Positions 36,700-44,520 of a DNA stretch of 64,000 nucleotides are shown here, piece after piece. Position numbers and translations under genes: made by a program. The notes under the pieces were generated by a model, which did not search any database, had not been told where the DNA came from, and worked only from the letters and a program-made list of their open reading frames with translations. Within the stretch, counting starts at the first letter, position 1. Each line of letters starts with the position of its first letter. Origin of the DNA: Sphingomonas sp. IC-11 (lineage in GTDB: Bacteria; Pseudomonadota; Alphaproteobacteria; Sphingomonadales; Sphingomonadaceae); assembly GCF_021043365.1 (NCBI RefSeq), contig NZ_JAJNDU010000001.1:186001-250000 (forward strand), in the 5' to 3' direction.

Positions 36700-38805
36700 T
36701 CAGACCCGTTCGACAGAGTTCACCGCGTCCGCAGCCCGCAATGCTGCCAGGAGGCGCATCAACTGATGGGCGTCATGAACCTCGACGTCGATCATATTGG
36801 TGTGGAACTGGGTGTCCCGCGTATCGAGACGCAGGTTGATGATGTTCGCCTTGTGCTGCCCGATGATCGTGGCCAGCACACCCAGAGCGCCGGGTTCGTT
36901 CTTCACCTCAACCGAGATGCGCGCCGTGGCCCCCTCGGTCTTGGTGCCCCATTTCACGTCCAGCCAGTCGGTTTCCTCCTCCGACCGATCTGCGAGTTCG
37001 GCAAGGGTCGGGCAGTCGATCCGGTGCACCTCGATAGACGCGTCGGGGCGGCGCAAGCCGACGATGCGGTCGCCGGGAACAGGGTGGCAGCACTCGCCCA
37101 GTTCATACGCGACGCCTGGCGCAAGGCCGTCGATCGAGATCGCTGAGGATTGCGGCGGCGCATGAGCGACATCGGCGCCGGCCGACCCCGGCATCAGCGC
37201 CTCCATCACCTGGGCATCGGTCAGGGTGCGCCGGGCGATCGCTTGCATGAGCGCCGCGTCATCGGCCAGTTTCAGGCGCTTGAGCGCGTGAGAGAGCGCA
37301 TCGCTTCCCAATGGCGCAGGCAGACGTGCAACAATGTCGTCGTAAAGCTTGCGGCCGAGCGCAATTGTCTGGTCGCGTTCGACCTGCCGCAAGTGGCGGC
37401 GGATCGCAGCGAGGGCCTTGCCGGTGATCGCAAAGTTCATCCAGTTCGGCTGCGGCGTTTGCGCCTTGGAACGAAGCACCTGCACCTGGTCGCCATTCTC
37501 GATCACGGTGCGCAGCGGAACGACCCGGCCGTTGATCTTCGCGCCGACCGCTTGATCGCCCAAATCGGTGTGAACGGCGTAAGCGAAGTCGATCGGTGTG
37601 GCGCCCTTGGGCAATTGGATCAGTTCGCCCTTGGGTGTAAAGGCGAAGATGCGATCCTGGTACATCGCCATGCGGGTGTGTTCGAGCAGCTCCTCGGGGC
37701 TGCCGGCGGTGTCCAGGATCTCCACCAGATCGGCGATCCAGCTATGCTGGGTCTGCGGGCTGACCCGGGCGCCCTGCTTGTAGGCCCAGTGTGCCGCTAG
37801 GCCGAACTCGGCCTCGGCATGCATTTCCTCCGTGCGGATCTGGATTTCAACGCGCTGATTCTCGGCGTGGATCACTGACGTGTGAAGCGAGCGATAGCCG
37901 TTGCGCTTGGGCGTGGAGATGTAATCCTTGAACCGGCCGGGCACCATCGGCCAGCGGCGATGGATATGGCCCAGTGCCGCGTAGCAATCATTCTCCGTTT
38001 TCACGATCGCCCGAAAGGCCATGATGTCGGACAGCTGCTCAAAGCTGATGTGCCGCTCCTGCATCTTGCGCCAGATGCTGTACGGGTGCTTCTCGCGACC
38101 GGTCACTTCTACTTCGATCCCGTGTCGCGAAAGAAGCATCTTTAGGCCTGATGCGATTTTCGCGATCCGATCGCCCCCGCCGGATTTCAGTTGTTCCAGA
38201 CGGCGGGTAATCGACTGATAGGCTTCGGGTTCGAGCTGCTGGAAGGCGAGCGTCTGCATCTCCTTCATGAACTCATACATGCCGATCCGCTCGGCCAGCG
38301 GCGCATAGATCTCCATCGTCTCGCGCGCGATGCGGCGACGTTTCTCTTCGGACTTGATGAAGTGAAGCGTCCGCATGTTGTGCAGCCGATCGGCCAGCTT
38401 CACCAGCAGGACCCGGATGTCGCCTGACATGGCGAGCAGGAACTTGCGCAGGTTCTCTGCTGCGCGCTCGCTTTCTGTCTGCGCCTCGATCTTGCTCAGC
38501 TTGGTGACGCCCTCGACCAAACGGGCGACATTATCCCCGAACAACTGCTGGATCTGGTCGCTGGTCGCGACCGTATCCTCAACGGTGTCGTGCAGGATCG
38601 CGGTTGCGATCGTTTCATCGTCCAGATGAAGCTCGGTCAGGATGCCGGCGACCTCGATCGGATGGCTAAAATAGGGATCGCCGCTGGCGCGCTTCTGCGT
38701 CCCATGAGCGTTCACGGAGAAGACGTAGGCGCGATTAAGCAGCGCCTCGTCGGCGTCCGGGTCATATTCGAGGACCCGATCTACAAGTTCATATTGCCGC
38801 AGCAC
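36700..38805 (-). CDS. Bifunctional (p)ppGpp synthase/hydrolase (Rel/SpoT)
   Basis: The 701-residue alarmone enzyme of the stringent response has four domains visible. The HD hydrolase has intact H48 in SHPIEVAGIL and H72-D73 in LHDTVEDT. The synthetase follows (KHPYSIWRKM, SDIMAFRAIV, YRSLHTSV), then TGS (FAFTPKGELIQLPKGATPIDFAYAVH) and a C-terminal ACT domain. Since the HD residues are intact it should both make and degrade ppGpp, as expected for the single Rel protein of alphaproteobacteria. The start is GTG 38805 with a weak ribosome-binding site. Confidence 0.95.
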   Translation of the reverse strand: MLRQYELVDRVLEYDPDADEALLNRAYVFSVNAHGTQKRASGDPYFSHPIEVAGILTELHLDDETIATAILHDTVEDTVATSDQIQQLFGDNVARLVEGVTKLSKIEAQTESERAAENLRKFLLAMSGDIRVLLVKLADRLHNMRTLHFIKSEEKRRRIARETMEIYAPLAERIGMYEFMKEMQTLAFQQLEPEAYQSITRRLEQLKSGGGDRIAKIASGLKMLLSRHGIEVEVTGREKHPYSIWRKMQERHISFEQLSDIMAFRAIVKTENDCYAALGHIHRRWPMVPGRFKDYISTPKRNGYRSLHTSVIHAENQRVEIQIRTEEMHAEAEFGLAAHWAYKQGARVSPQTQHSWIADLVEILDTAGSPEELLEHTRMAMYQDRIFAFTPKGELIQLPKGATPIDFAYAVHTDLGDQAVGAKINGRVVPLRTVIENGDQVQVLRSKAQTPQPNWMNFAITGKALAAIRRHLRQVERDQTIALGRKLYDDIVARLPAPLGSDALSHALKRLKLADDAALMQAIARRTLTDAQVMEALMPGSAGADVAHAPPQSSAISIDGLAPGVAYELGECCHPVPGDRIVGLRRPDASIEVHRIDCPTLAELADRSEEETDWLDVKWGTKTEGATARISVEVKNEPGALGVLATIIGQHKANIINLRLDTRDTQFHTNMIDVEVHDAHQLMRLLAALRAADAVNSVERV

Positions 38806-38858
38806 GGTTAGGATCTGAGCAGGCGGAAGATTCTTTGCAACAAAAAAGGGCTAGGCAG

Positions 38859-38892
38859 AAAAAAGGGGCCCGCATCCAGCGATGCAGACCCC
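38859..38892 (-). terminator. Rho-independent terminator of the small secreted protein gene
   Basis: On the minus strand a 12-bp stem (GGGGTCTGCATC with GATGCGGGCCCC, two G-T pairs) with a GCTG loop is followed directly by six Ts. It begins 25 bases after the gene ending at 38918 and is the clearest intrinsic terminator in the window. It separates that gene from relA/spoT downstream. Confidence 0.9.
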
Positions 38893-38917
38893 ATCCGTTT
38901 ATCGGCGGGAGTGCCGA

Positions 38918-39277
38918 TCAGTTGGTCGGTGCCTGAGCGGTCTCCGTCTTCACGGCCACCGCCTTGCCGCCCTTCGCCTTGGCGTTGCAGGTGTCGAGCT
39001 CTGCACCGTCAAATGCCTCTCCGTTCACGGAAAACCCGGTGAGCGCACCAGCGCTGCGCGCCACAAGCTGGCACGCGATCATCTCGCGGATGGGTGCGTT
39101 GGTCGCCACATAGGCGCCGTCACGAACCTGCCACGACGTATCCCGGGTAATCAGGAAGCTCTTGGTGGGCGCAGCCGCGGGCGTCGCGACATAGGTGTCG
39201 CGCGGACCCGCGGAAACACCGGCGGCAGCAAGGATCGCCGCGGAGGCGAGAACCGACTTTGCAAGGATGCGAATCAT
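38918..39277 (-). CDS. Small secreted protein of unknown function
   Basis: The product is 119 residues with a cleavable signal peptide (MIRILAKSVLASAAILAAAG, then VSAGPRD). The mature part contains two cysteines (MIACQLVARS and ELDTCNAKAKGG) that could pair in the periplasm, and an Ala/Lys-rich end. ATG 39277 is fixed by GGGGAG upstream. I do not recognise a named family. It is divergent from the HxlR regulator gene and shares a gap containing nested inverted repeats, so it may be a target of that regulator. Confidence 0.75.
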   Translation of the reverse strand: MIRILAKSVLASAAILAAAGVSAGPRDTYVATPAAAPTKSFLITRDTSWQVRDGAYVATNAPIREMIACQLVARSAGALTGFSVNGEAFDGAELDTCNAKAKGGKAVAVKTETAQAPTN

Positions 39278-39328
39278 CGAAACCACTCCCCAAAAACCTA
39301 ATGCGTTCCACCTAATTGCTGCACAAGC

Positions 39329-39374
39329 GAGTTTCAATAGACAACTCGCATGTGCGAGTTGCTTATCGAAACTC
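39329..39374. promoter_or_regulatory. Nested inverted repeats, candidate HxlR operator
   Basis: CAACTCGCA and TGCGAGTTG (39342-39350 and 39353-39361) form a perfect 9-bp palindrome around TG. It is enclosed by GAGTTTC (39329-39335) and GAAACTC (39368-39374). The gap around it is AT-rich for this genome. It lies between the divergent secreted-protein and HxlR genes, the expected place for an operator. Confidence 0.6.
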
Positions 39375-39433
39375 TTATTTTCTATTCGGCGTAGACTTGT
39401 GGATGGGCTAGCGTCGCCGCGAGAGGAGCATTG

Positions 39434-39907
39434 ATGGACAAGTTGCGGGAACCCTTGGGAGAATGCAGCCTCCCCGCCGCACTGGAGACAATGGGCGAGC
39501 GTTGGGCGTTCCTGATCCTGCGGGCGGCGTTCAACGGGTTGCGCCACTTCGAGGAATTTCAGTCCGAGTTGGGGATTGCGCGCAACATCCTTGCCAGCAG
39601 GCTGGGGCGCTTTGTCGATCATGGGATCATGGAGCGTCAGTCCCTCGTCGAGGACCGTCGCAAGATCGCTTACTGCCTGACGGACAAGGGCTATGCGCTA
39701 CTGCCGACCATGGTCGCGTTGCGGCAATGGGGCGAGCGCTGGGAAACGGGCTGCCCTGCCTTTCCGATCTTGGTTGACGCGCGCGACAATCGGCCGATCC
39801 AGCAGGTCGCCGTCCTGAGCCATGACGGCCGTGTGCTCGGGAAAGATGATCTTCACTGGGCGCAGCCCGGCGAGGTCGGCCATGAAGATCGTGACGCGGC
39901 GGAATAG
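39434..39907 (+). CDS. HxlR family winged-helix transcriptional regulator
   Basis: The 157-residue protein has the HxlR signature CSLPAALETMGERWAFLILRAAF at the N-terminus, then RHFEEFQSELGIARNILASRLGRFVDHGIMER (helix-turn-helix and wing) and YCLTDKGYAL. The single early cysteine is typical of this family, some members of which sense redox-active or electrophilic molecules. The ATG at 39434 follows GAGAGGAG; TTG 39431 is less likely. It extends about 40 residues beyond the minimal domain. It probably acts on its own divergent promoter region. Confidence 0.93.
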   Translation: MDKLREPLGECSLPAALETMGERWAFLILRAAFNGLRHFEEFQSELGIARNILASRLGRFVDHGIMERQSLVEDRRKIAYCLTDKGYALLPTMVALRQWGERWETGCPAFPILVDARDNRPIQQVAVLSHDGRVLGKDDLHWAQPGEVGHEDRDAAE

Positions 39908-39939
39908 GCGGGCTTAAACCACGCCGGCATGGCGAAAGC

Positions 39940-39961
39940 GGCGGCGGACGGATCCGCCGCC
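39940..39961. terminator. Hairpin between convergent genes
   Basis: A perfect 9-bp stem GGCGGCGGA / TCCGCCGCC with a CGGA loop lies between the convergent HxlR and dienelactone hydrolase genes. It could end both transcripts, although no T run follows. Confidence 0.5.
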
Positions 39962-39969
39962 ACGACAGG

Positions 39970-40695
39970 TTAGATGAACAATTCGGCGAGAAAGTCGCTC
40001 ATCGCCTTCCAGCTGCGGCGATCCGCGCGTTCTTCATAGGCAACGCCGGGAGCGGCTGGCTTGACCAGTTCTGCATCGGTGAATGCGTGGCCTGCATTAC
40101 CATAGGCGTGGATCTGCCAGTCAGCCTTCGCTTCGGTGAGCTCACGACCCAGGGCGACCATCTGATCCGGTGTTGCTAAAGGATCTTCCCAGCCGTGGCA
40201 GACGAGCAGCTTTGCCGTGATAGAGGATACGTTGGCATAGTCGGGTCGATCATAGACGCCGTGAAAGCTTACCCCACCCAAGATAGGCAGCCCACTGCGC
40301 GCCATATCCAGCACGCACTTGCCCCCGAAGCAGAAGCCGATTGCGGCGACTTTGGTGGGGTCCACCGCGGAAAAACCCCGCAACGCCTCGAGCGACGCAG
40401 ATAGACGATCGCGCAGCAACGCGCGGTCGGCGTTCAGCATGTCCATATACTCGGGAACGTTCTCGCTCTCGCGTGTCTTGCGCTTCCCCTGGCCGTAAAC
40501 ATCACAGGCGAGGGCGACGTAGCCGAGTTTCGCAAGATCCTCAGCCTTCCTGTTGTCCGACTCCTTCTGGCCCAGGATGTTGGGGCACACGAGCACGCCC
40601 GGACGCGGTGTTTCCACCTCGTCTTCCCAGGCGATAACGCCTTCGAACGGGCCGCCCGGACCGTCATAAACCAGGGTCTGCCGGACGATCGCCAT
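39970..40695 (-). CDS. Dienelactone hydrolase family protein
   Basis: This 241-residue alpha/beta hydrolase has a Cys-Asp-His triad: C122 in the nucleophile elbow GFCFGGKC, D171 in CHGWEDPL and H203 in GNAGHAF. That is the arrangement of carboxymethylenebutenolidase. No aromatic-ring degradation genes are nearby, so the natural substrate is open; many members are general esterases. It is a single gene convergent with HxlR. A palindromic repeat lies 22 bases upstream of its ATG. Confidence 0.92.
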   Translation of the reverse strand: MAIVRQTLVYDGPGGPFEGVIAWEDEVETPRPGVLVCPNILGQKESDNRKAEDLAKLGYVALACDVYGQGKRKTRESENVPEYMDMLNADRALLRDRLSASLEALRGFSAVDPTKVAAIGFCFGGKCVLDMARSGLPILGGVSFHGVYDRPDYANVSSITAKLLVCHGWEDPLATPDQMVALGRELTEAKADWQIHAYGNAGHAFTDAELVKPAAPGVAYEERADRRSWKAMSDFLAELFI

Positions 40696-40716
40696 TGCAC
40701 TCTCCTCTCAAAGGTT

Positions 40717-40738
40717 GCCCTTCAGCTTGTCGAAGGGC
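40717..40738. repeat. Dispersed palindromic repeat
   Basis: GCCCTTC-AGCTTGTC-GAAGGGC forms a 7-bp stem and is a short copy of the repeat family also found at 16955-16981 and 32391-32420. It lies in the divergent gap between the dienelactone hydrolase and gpmA genes. Confidence 0.6.
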
Positions 40739-40819
40739 TCTCCTTCTCTCTATCAGCGCGGCAACAATGGAAAAGCCAGCGCGTCGTGAACAAAGGCGCG
40801 AACGGGAGAAATGAGACAC

Positions 40820-41506
40820 ATGCCCAAGCTCGTCCTGATCCGCCACGGCCAGTCCGCATGGAACCTTGAGAACCGCTTCACCGGCTGGTGGGACGTGGAT
40901 GTGACGGAGAAAGGCGCCGCCGAAGCCAAAGCGGCGGGCGAGCTGATGGCAGCAAAGGGTCTCGACTTTGACCTGACCTTTACCTCGCTTCAGACGCGGG
41001 CGATCAAGACGTTGAACATTGCGTTGGAGGCAATGGGCCGTCTTTGGCTGCCGACGGAAAAGCACTGGCGCCTCAACGAGCGCCATTATGGCGGTCTCAC
41101 TGGTCTCGACAAAGCGGAGACCGCGGCCAAGCATGGCGACGAGCAGGTGCATATCTGGCGCCGCAGCTTTGACATCCCGCCGCCGGCGGCCGAAGCGGGC
41201 AGTGCCTATGACCTGACCAACGATCGCCGCTACGCCGGCATCGACATTCCGGCGACGGAAAGCCTCAAGGACACCATCGCGCGGGTTTTACCCTATTGGG
41301 AGGAGCGGATCGCACCTGCGCTGAAGGACGAGCAGCGGGTGCTGATCTCCGCCCATGGCAATTCGCTCCGTGCGCTCGTGAAGCATCTGTCGAACATTCC
41401 GGACGACGAGATCACCAGCTTGGAGATCCCGACCGGGCAGCCGATCGTCTATGAGCTCGACGATCAGCTGGCAGCCACCGATCGCTACTACCTCAGCGAA
41501 CGCTAA
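40820..41506 (+). CDS. gpmA: 2,3-bisphosphoglycerate-dependent phosphoglycerate mutase
   Basis: The 228-residue glycolytic enzyme interconverts 3- and 2-phosphoglycerate. The phosphohistidine motif [12 protein letters not shown] is at the N-terminus (H9), followed by [31 protein letters not shown] and the second catalytic histidine in [15 protein letters not shown]. The insert after NERHYG suits the dPGM branch. ATG 40820 ([10 protein letters not shown]) was chosen; ATG 40811 is three codons earlier. It is followed by rarD after 20 bases. Confidence 0.96.
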   Translation: MPKLVLIRHGQSAWNLENRFTGWWDVDVTEKGAAEAKAAGELMAAKGLDFDLTFTSLQTRAIKTLNIALEAMGRLWLPTEKHWRLNERHYGGLTGLDKAETAAKHGDEQVHIWRRSFDIPPPAAEAGSAYDLTNDRRYAGIDIPATESLKDTIARVLPYWEERIAPALKDEQRVLISAHGNSLRALVKHLSNIPDDEITSLEIPTGQPIVYELDDQLAATDRYYLSER

Positions 41507-41526
41507 TCGACAGAAGGATCGCCGCA

Positions 41527-42423
41527 TTGACTGAAAACGCCGCGCGCGGCGGTCTGCTGCTTGGCCTTGGTGCCTATGCGATGTGGGGCGTCTTGCCGCT
41601 CTATTTCCGCCTGCTTGCGGCGGTTCCAGCGATCGAGGTGCTGGCGCACCGGGTGATCTGGTCGCTGGTGCTCCTCGTCGGCGTCGTCAGCGTCATGGGG
41701 CGCTGGCGAGCGGTTCGGGCGGCCATTAACCCGCGCACTCTCGCGATGCTGGTTGCCAGTGCAGCGCTGATCGGGATCAACTGGCTGATCTATATCTGGG
41801 CGGTCAACAACGGGCACACCTTGGCGGGCAGCCTCGGCTATTTCATCAACCCGCTGCTGAACGTCGCATTAGGCGTGGTGGTGCTCGGCGAGCGACTGCG
41901 TAAGTGGCAGGGCGTTGCCATCGCGCTTGCTAGCGTGGGCGTGCTGGCGATGGCCTTTGTTGCGCTCGATACCTTGTGGATCTCGCTCTCTCTCGCGGTG
42001 AGTTTCGGCCTGTACGGGCTCGTGCGCAAGGTCGTGGCGATCGACTCGCTGGGCGGGCTCCTGATCGAGACGCTGCTCCTCGCTCCGCTTTCGCTCGGCT
42101 ATGTCGCGGTTGTCGGAAGTGCAGGCAGTGGCGCGATGGGTGCCGCCCGGTCGACGGAAGTGCTTCTCGTTCTGCTGGGTGCGTTAACTGCGCTGCCGTT
42201 GCTGATGTTCGCCGCGGCCGCGCGGCGGCTTCCCTATTCCACATTGGCGCTGCTTCAATATGTCGCGCCGACTCTTCAGTTCATTGTCGCCGTAGCGATC
42301 TTTGGGGAGCCCCTGCGGCCGCTGCACCTGCTGGTCTTTTCGCTGATCTGGACGGGGTGCGCGATTTTCGCCTGGGATAGTGTCCGGGGCGCTCGGGCGC
42401 GTCGTCTCGCTTTGGAGCCGTAA
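41527..42423 (+). CDS. rarD: RarD-type EamA family transporter
   Basis: This 298-residue membrane protein has about ten helices. The RarD group shows in GLLLGLGAYAMWGVLPLYFRLL, EVLAHRVIWSL, GINWLIYIWAVNNGH and SLGYFINPLLNV. EamA transporters export metabolites or amino acids; the substrate of RarD is not established. The start is TTG 41527, with AGAAGGAT about ten bases upstream. It probably shares a transcript with gpmA. Confidence 0.93.
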   Translation: MTENAARGGLLLGLGAYAMWGVLPLYFRLLAAVPAIEVLAHRVIWSLVLLVGVVSVMGRWRAVRAAINPRTLAMLVASAALIGINWLIYIWAVNNGHTLAGSLGYFINPLLNVALGVVVLGERLRKWQGVAIALASVGVLAMAFVALDTLWISLSLAVSFGLYGLVRKVVAIDSLGGLLIETLLLAPLSLGYVAVVGSAGSGAMGAARSTEVLLVLLGALTALPLLMFAAAARRLPYSTLALLQYVAPTLQFIVAVAIFGEPLRPLHLLVFSLIWTGCAIFAWDSVRGARARRLALEP

Positions 42424-42496
42424 CGGGATCTGCACGTTCGATCACCGGGCCGGACATGCTATGTGATGCGGTGATACAAGCTACGGAGGTTACGAT

Positions 42497-43171
42497 ATGA
42501 GCCGGTCGCAATCCGATGTGATCCGCCACCATCTGGTATTCGCCAACCCGAACCGTGGCAGTTTCGATGGCCAGATCGTGGACGCTTATGTGGAGGCGGC
42601 TGAGCGCCATGGGCAGAAGGTGATCGTCCGTGATCTGTACGCCATGGGTTTCGACCCTGTGCTGCGTGATGAGGAGCGGCCACTACACGGAAATGGCGAG
42701 ATCTCGTCCGACGTCGCAGCCGAGCTGGAGCTGCTTCAGACGGCGCAGATCCTTGTGCTAGTCTACCCGATCTGGTTCGCTCTGCCGCCGGCCATCATGA
42801 AGGGTTATGTCGACCGGGTGCTCGGCTCCGGGTACAGTTTTCGCGACGTTCAGCAGCAGTCCGGCCACCCGGCGCTGAGGGGAAAGCCGCTTCTGTCATT
42901 CAGCACGTCGGGCACGTCATTGTCATGGCTGCACGAAAAGGGGCAGGTCGGCTCGCTGCGCGAAATTTTCGACGCCTATCTGTGGCAGGGGTTCGGCATG
43001 CAGCAAGCCGAGCACATCAGGATCGATTCCGTCGTACCGGATATGAAGGCCGATTACGCCGCGCAGCAGCTTGATCGAGTCCGCGCAACGGCCGAACGAA
43101 CCTGTGCGATGTTGTTGAGCGCGCGGCATTCGCAGCGAACGGATGCAGTGATGTCCCGAACCGGGGACTAA
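42497..43171 (+). CDS. NAD(P)H-dependent oxidoreductase, flavodoxin fold (NQO/MdaB-like)
   Basis: The 224-residue flavoprotein is of the quinone reductase family. Motifs: HHLVFANPNRGSFDGQIVDAYVEAAERHG (flavin phosphate loop region), VIVRDLYAMGFDPVL, and LVYPIWFALPPAIMKGYVDRVLGSGYSF, which is characteristic of this group. It likely performs two-electron reduction of quinones or related compounds with FMN or FAD. It is a single gene convergent with the radical SAM gene (34-base gap). Confidence 0.92.
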   Translation: MSRSQSDVIRHHLVFANPNRGSFDGQIVDAYVEAAERHGQKVIVRDLYAMGFDPVLRDEERPLHGNGEISSDVAAELELLQTAQILVLVYPIWFALPPAIMKGYVDRVLGSGYSFRDVQQQSGHPALRGKPLLSFSTSGTSLSWLHEKGQVGSLREIFDAYLWQGFGMQQAEHIRIDSVVPDMKADYAAQQLDRVRATAERTCAMLLSARHSQRTDAVMSRTGD

Positions 43172-43205
43172 TCCCACCCCGCTTGATCTGCGCGCTTGTT
43201 GGCGC

Positions 43206-44453
43206 TCAAGCGGCGAAAAGCTCGAGCTGCTTCTTCTTCGGCGCGACGAGCGGCTTCAACTCTGCCTTGTCGGTCAAGGCGACGGGGCGCCAATCCTCCG
43301 TGACGATGAACGGGCGAATCTTCGCTATCGAAACAGTGAGCCGCGCCACGTCCTCCAGTCGCAAGCGGCGCCAACGCCGGCTGGTGAGGATATTGGCCAC
43401 CGCCTTCGTGCCGAGACCGGGGACACGAAGCAGAAGTTCGCGCGGCGCCCGGTTCACGTCCACCGGGAAGCTATCGCGAAACTTCAGCGCCCAGGCGAGC
43501 TTGGGATCTATATCGAGCGGCAGCATACCGGTGGCTTCATCCGCGGCCGCGACTACTTCGTTCGGTTGGAAGCCGTAGAAACGCATCAGCCAGTCCGACT
43601 GATACAGACGATGCTCGCGCATCAACGGTGGTCGTTGAAGAGGTAACACGGCTGAAGCATCGGGAATCGGGCTGAAGGCCGAATAATATACCCGGCGCAG
43701 GTCAAACCTGTTGTAGAGCGTTGCCGCCTTGGTGACGATATCACCATCGGTCGCCGCATCCGCGCCAACAATCATCTGCGTCGACTGCCCTGCCGGCGCA
43801 AAGCTGGGGGCGGATTTGTAGCGGGATTTCGCGTCCTTGGTATCCAGAATTGACGACTTCATGTCGCCCATCGCACCCTCGATGCGACCACCGTCCTTTT
43901 CGGGAGCGAGCCGCTTCAACCCGCTTTCCGTCGGCAATTCGACATTGATAGAGACGCGATCGGCATACAGCCCTGCCTGATGGATCAGCTCGGGATCAGC
44001 GTCGGGGATGGTCTTCAGGTGGATGTAGCCGCGGAAATGATGATCCTCGCGCAGCGATCGCGCCACCTCCACGATTTGCTCCATCGTGTAGTTGGATGAG
44101 CGAATGATTCCGGAGGAAAGGAACAGTCCTTCGATATAGTTGCGACGATAAAAAGCGAGGGTGAGATTCACGACCTCCTGCGCGGTGAAGCGCGCACGCC
44201 GAACATTGGAGCTCTTCCGATTGATGCAATAATGGCAGTCGAAAATGCAGCTGTTGGTCAGCAAAACCTTCAGCAAGCTGATGCAGCGGCCATCCGGGGC
44301 ATAGGCGTGGCAAATGCCCATCCCCTCTGTGGAGCCCAGCCCCTTGCCATCGCTGGAGTTGCGCTTTGCCGTTCCGGACGATGCACAGGAAGCGTCATAT
44401 TTTGCCGCATCCGCAAGGATTTCCAGCTTCTGTCGAACGTCGAGCTGCGCCAT
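43206..44453 (-). CDS. Putative DNA modification/repair radical SAM protein
   Basis: The 415-residue radical SAM enzyme has the cluster motif C69-x3-C73-x2-C76 in SCIFDCHYCINRK. An unusual cysteine-containing N-terminus (YDASCASSG, GICHAYAPDGRC) precedes it. Near the C-terminus a helix-hairpin-helix, LLLRVPGLGTKAVANIL, suggests DNA binding. This combination fits the family named putative DNA modification/repair radical SAM protein, usually encoded beside a uracil-DNA-glycosylase-like partner. No such partner is adjacent here. A GTTC-N7-GTTC box overlaps its predicted promoter, pointing to SOS control. Confidence 0.9.
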   Translation of the reverse strand: MAQLDVRQKLEILADAAKYDASCASSGTAKRNSSDGKGLGSTEGMGICHAYAPDGRCISLLKVLLTNSCIFDCHYCINRKSSNVRRARFTAQEVVNLTLAFYRRNYIEGLFLSSGIIRSSNYTMEQIVEVARSLREDHHFRGYIHLKTIPDADPELIHQAGLYADRVSINVELPTESGLKRLAPEKDGGRIEGAMGDMKSSILDTKDAKSRYKSAPSFAPAGQSTQMIVGADAATDGDIVTKAATLYNRFDLRRVYYSAFSPIPDASAVLPLQRPPLMREHRLYQSDWLMRFYGFQPNEVVAAADEATGMLPLDIDPKLAWALKFRDSFPVDVNRAPRELLLRVPGLGTKAVANILTSRRWRRLRLEDVARLTVSIAKIRPFIVTEDWRPVALTDKAELKPLVAPKKKQLELFAA

Positions 44454-44455
44454 TC

Positions 44456-44470
44456 GTTCTACATAAGTTC
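44456..44470 (-). promoter_or_regulatory. LexA-type box (GTTC-N7-GTTC)
   Basis: GTTC-TACATAA-GTTC is an exact match to the direct-repeat LexA operator of alphaproteobacteria. It ends two bases before the radical SAM start codon and covers the predicted -10 element, an ideal position for repression. Confidence 0.7.
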
Positions 44471-44488
44471 TCGTTGGGCGCTTGTCGA
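44460..44488 (-). promoter_or_regulatory. Candidate leaderless promoter of the radical SAM gene
   Basis: On the minus strand TCGACA (44488-44483) and TATGTA (44465-44460) are separated by exactly 17 bases. The -10 element ends six bases before the ATG at 44453, so transcription would start at or next to the first base of the start codon. No ribosome-binding site is visible, which agrees with a leaderless mRNA. Confidence 0.5.
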
Positions 44489-44520
44489 CCTCGTGCGGCG
44501 CGCAAGCTATCGACGCAAGG

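Noticed and set aside
40788..40803. GAAC pair upstream of gpmA, considered as a LexA-type box
   Set aside because: The spacing is eight bases instead of seven, and gpmA is not a DNA-damage gene.
43206..44453. Spore photoproduct lyase or another photoproduct repair enzyme
   Set aside because: The cluster motif is CxxxCxxC as in many radical SAM proteins, but the N-terminal cysteines and C-terminal helix-hairpin-helix fit the DNA modification/repair radical SAM family better.
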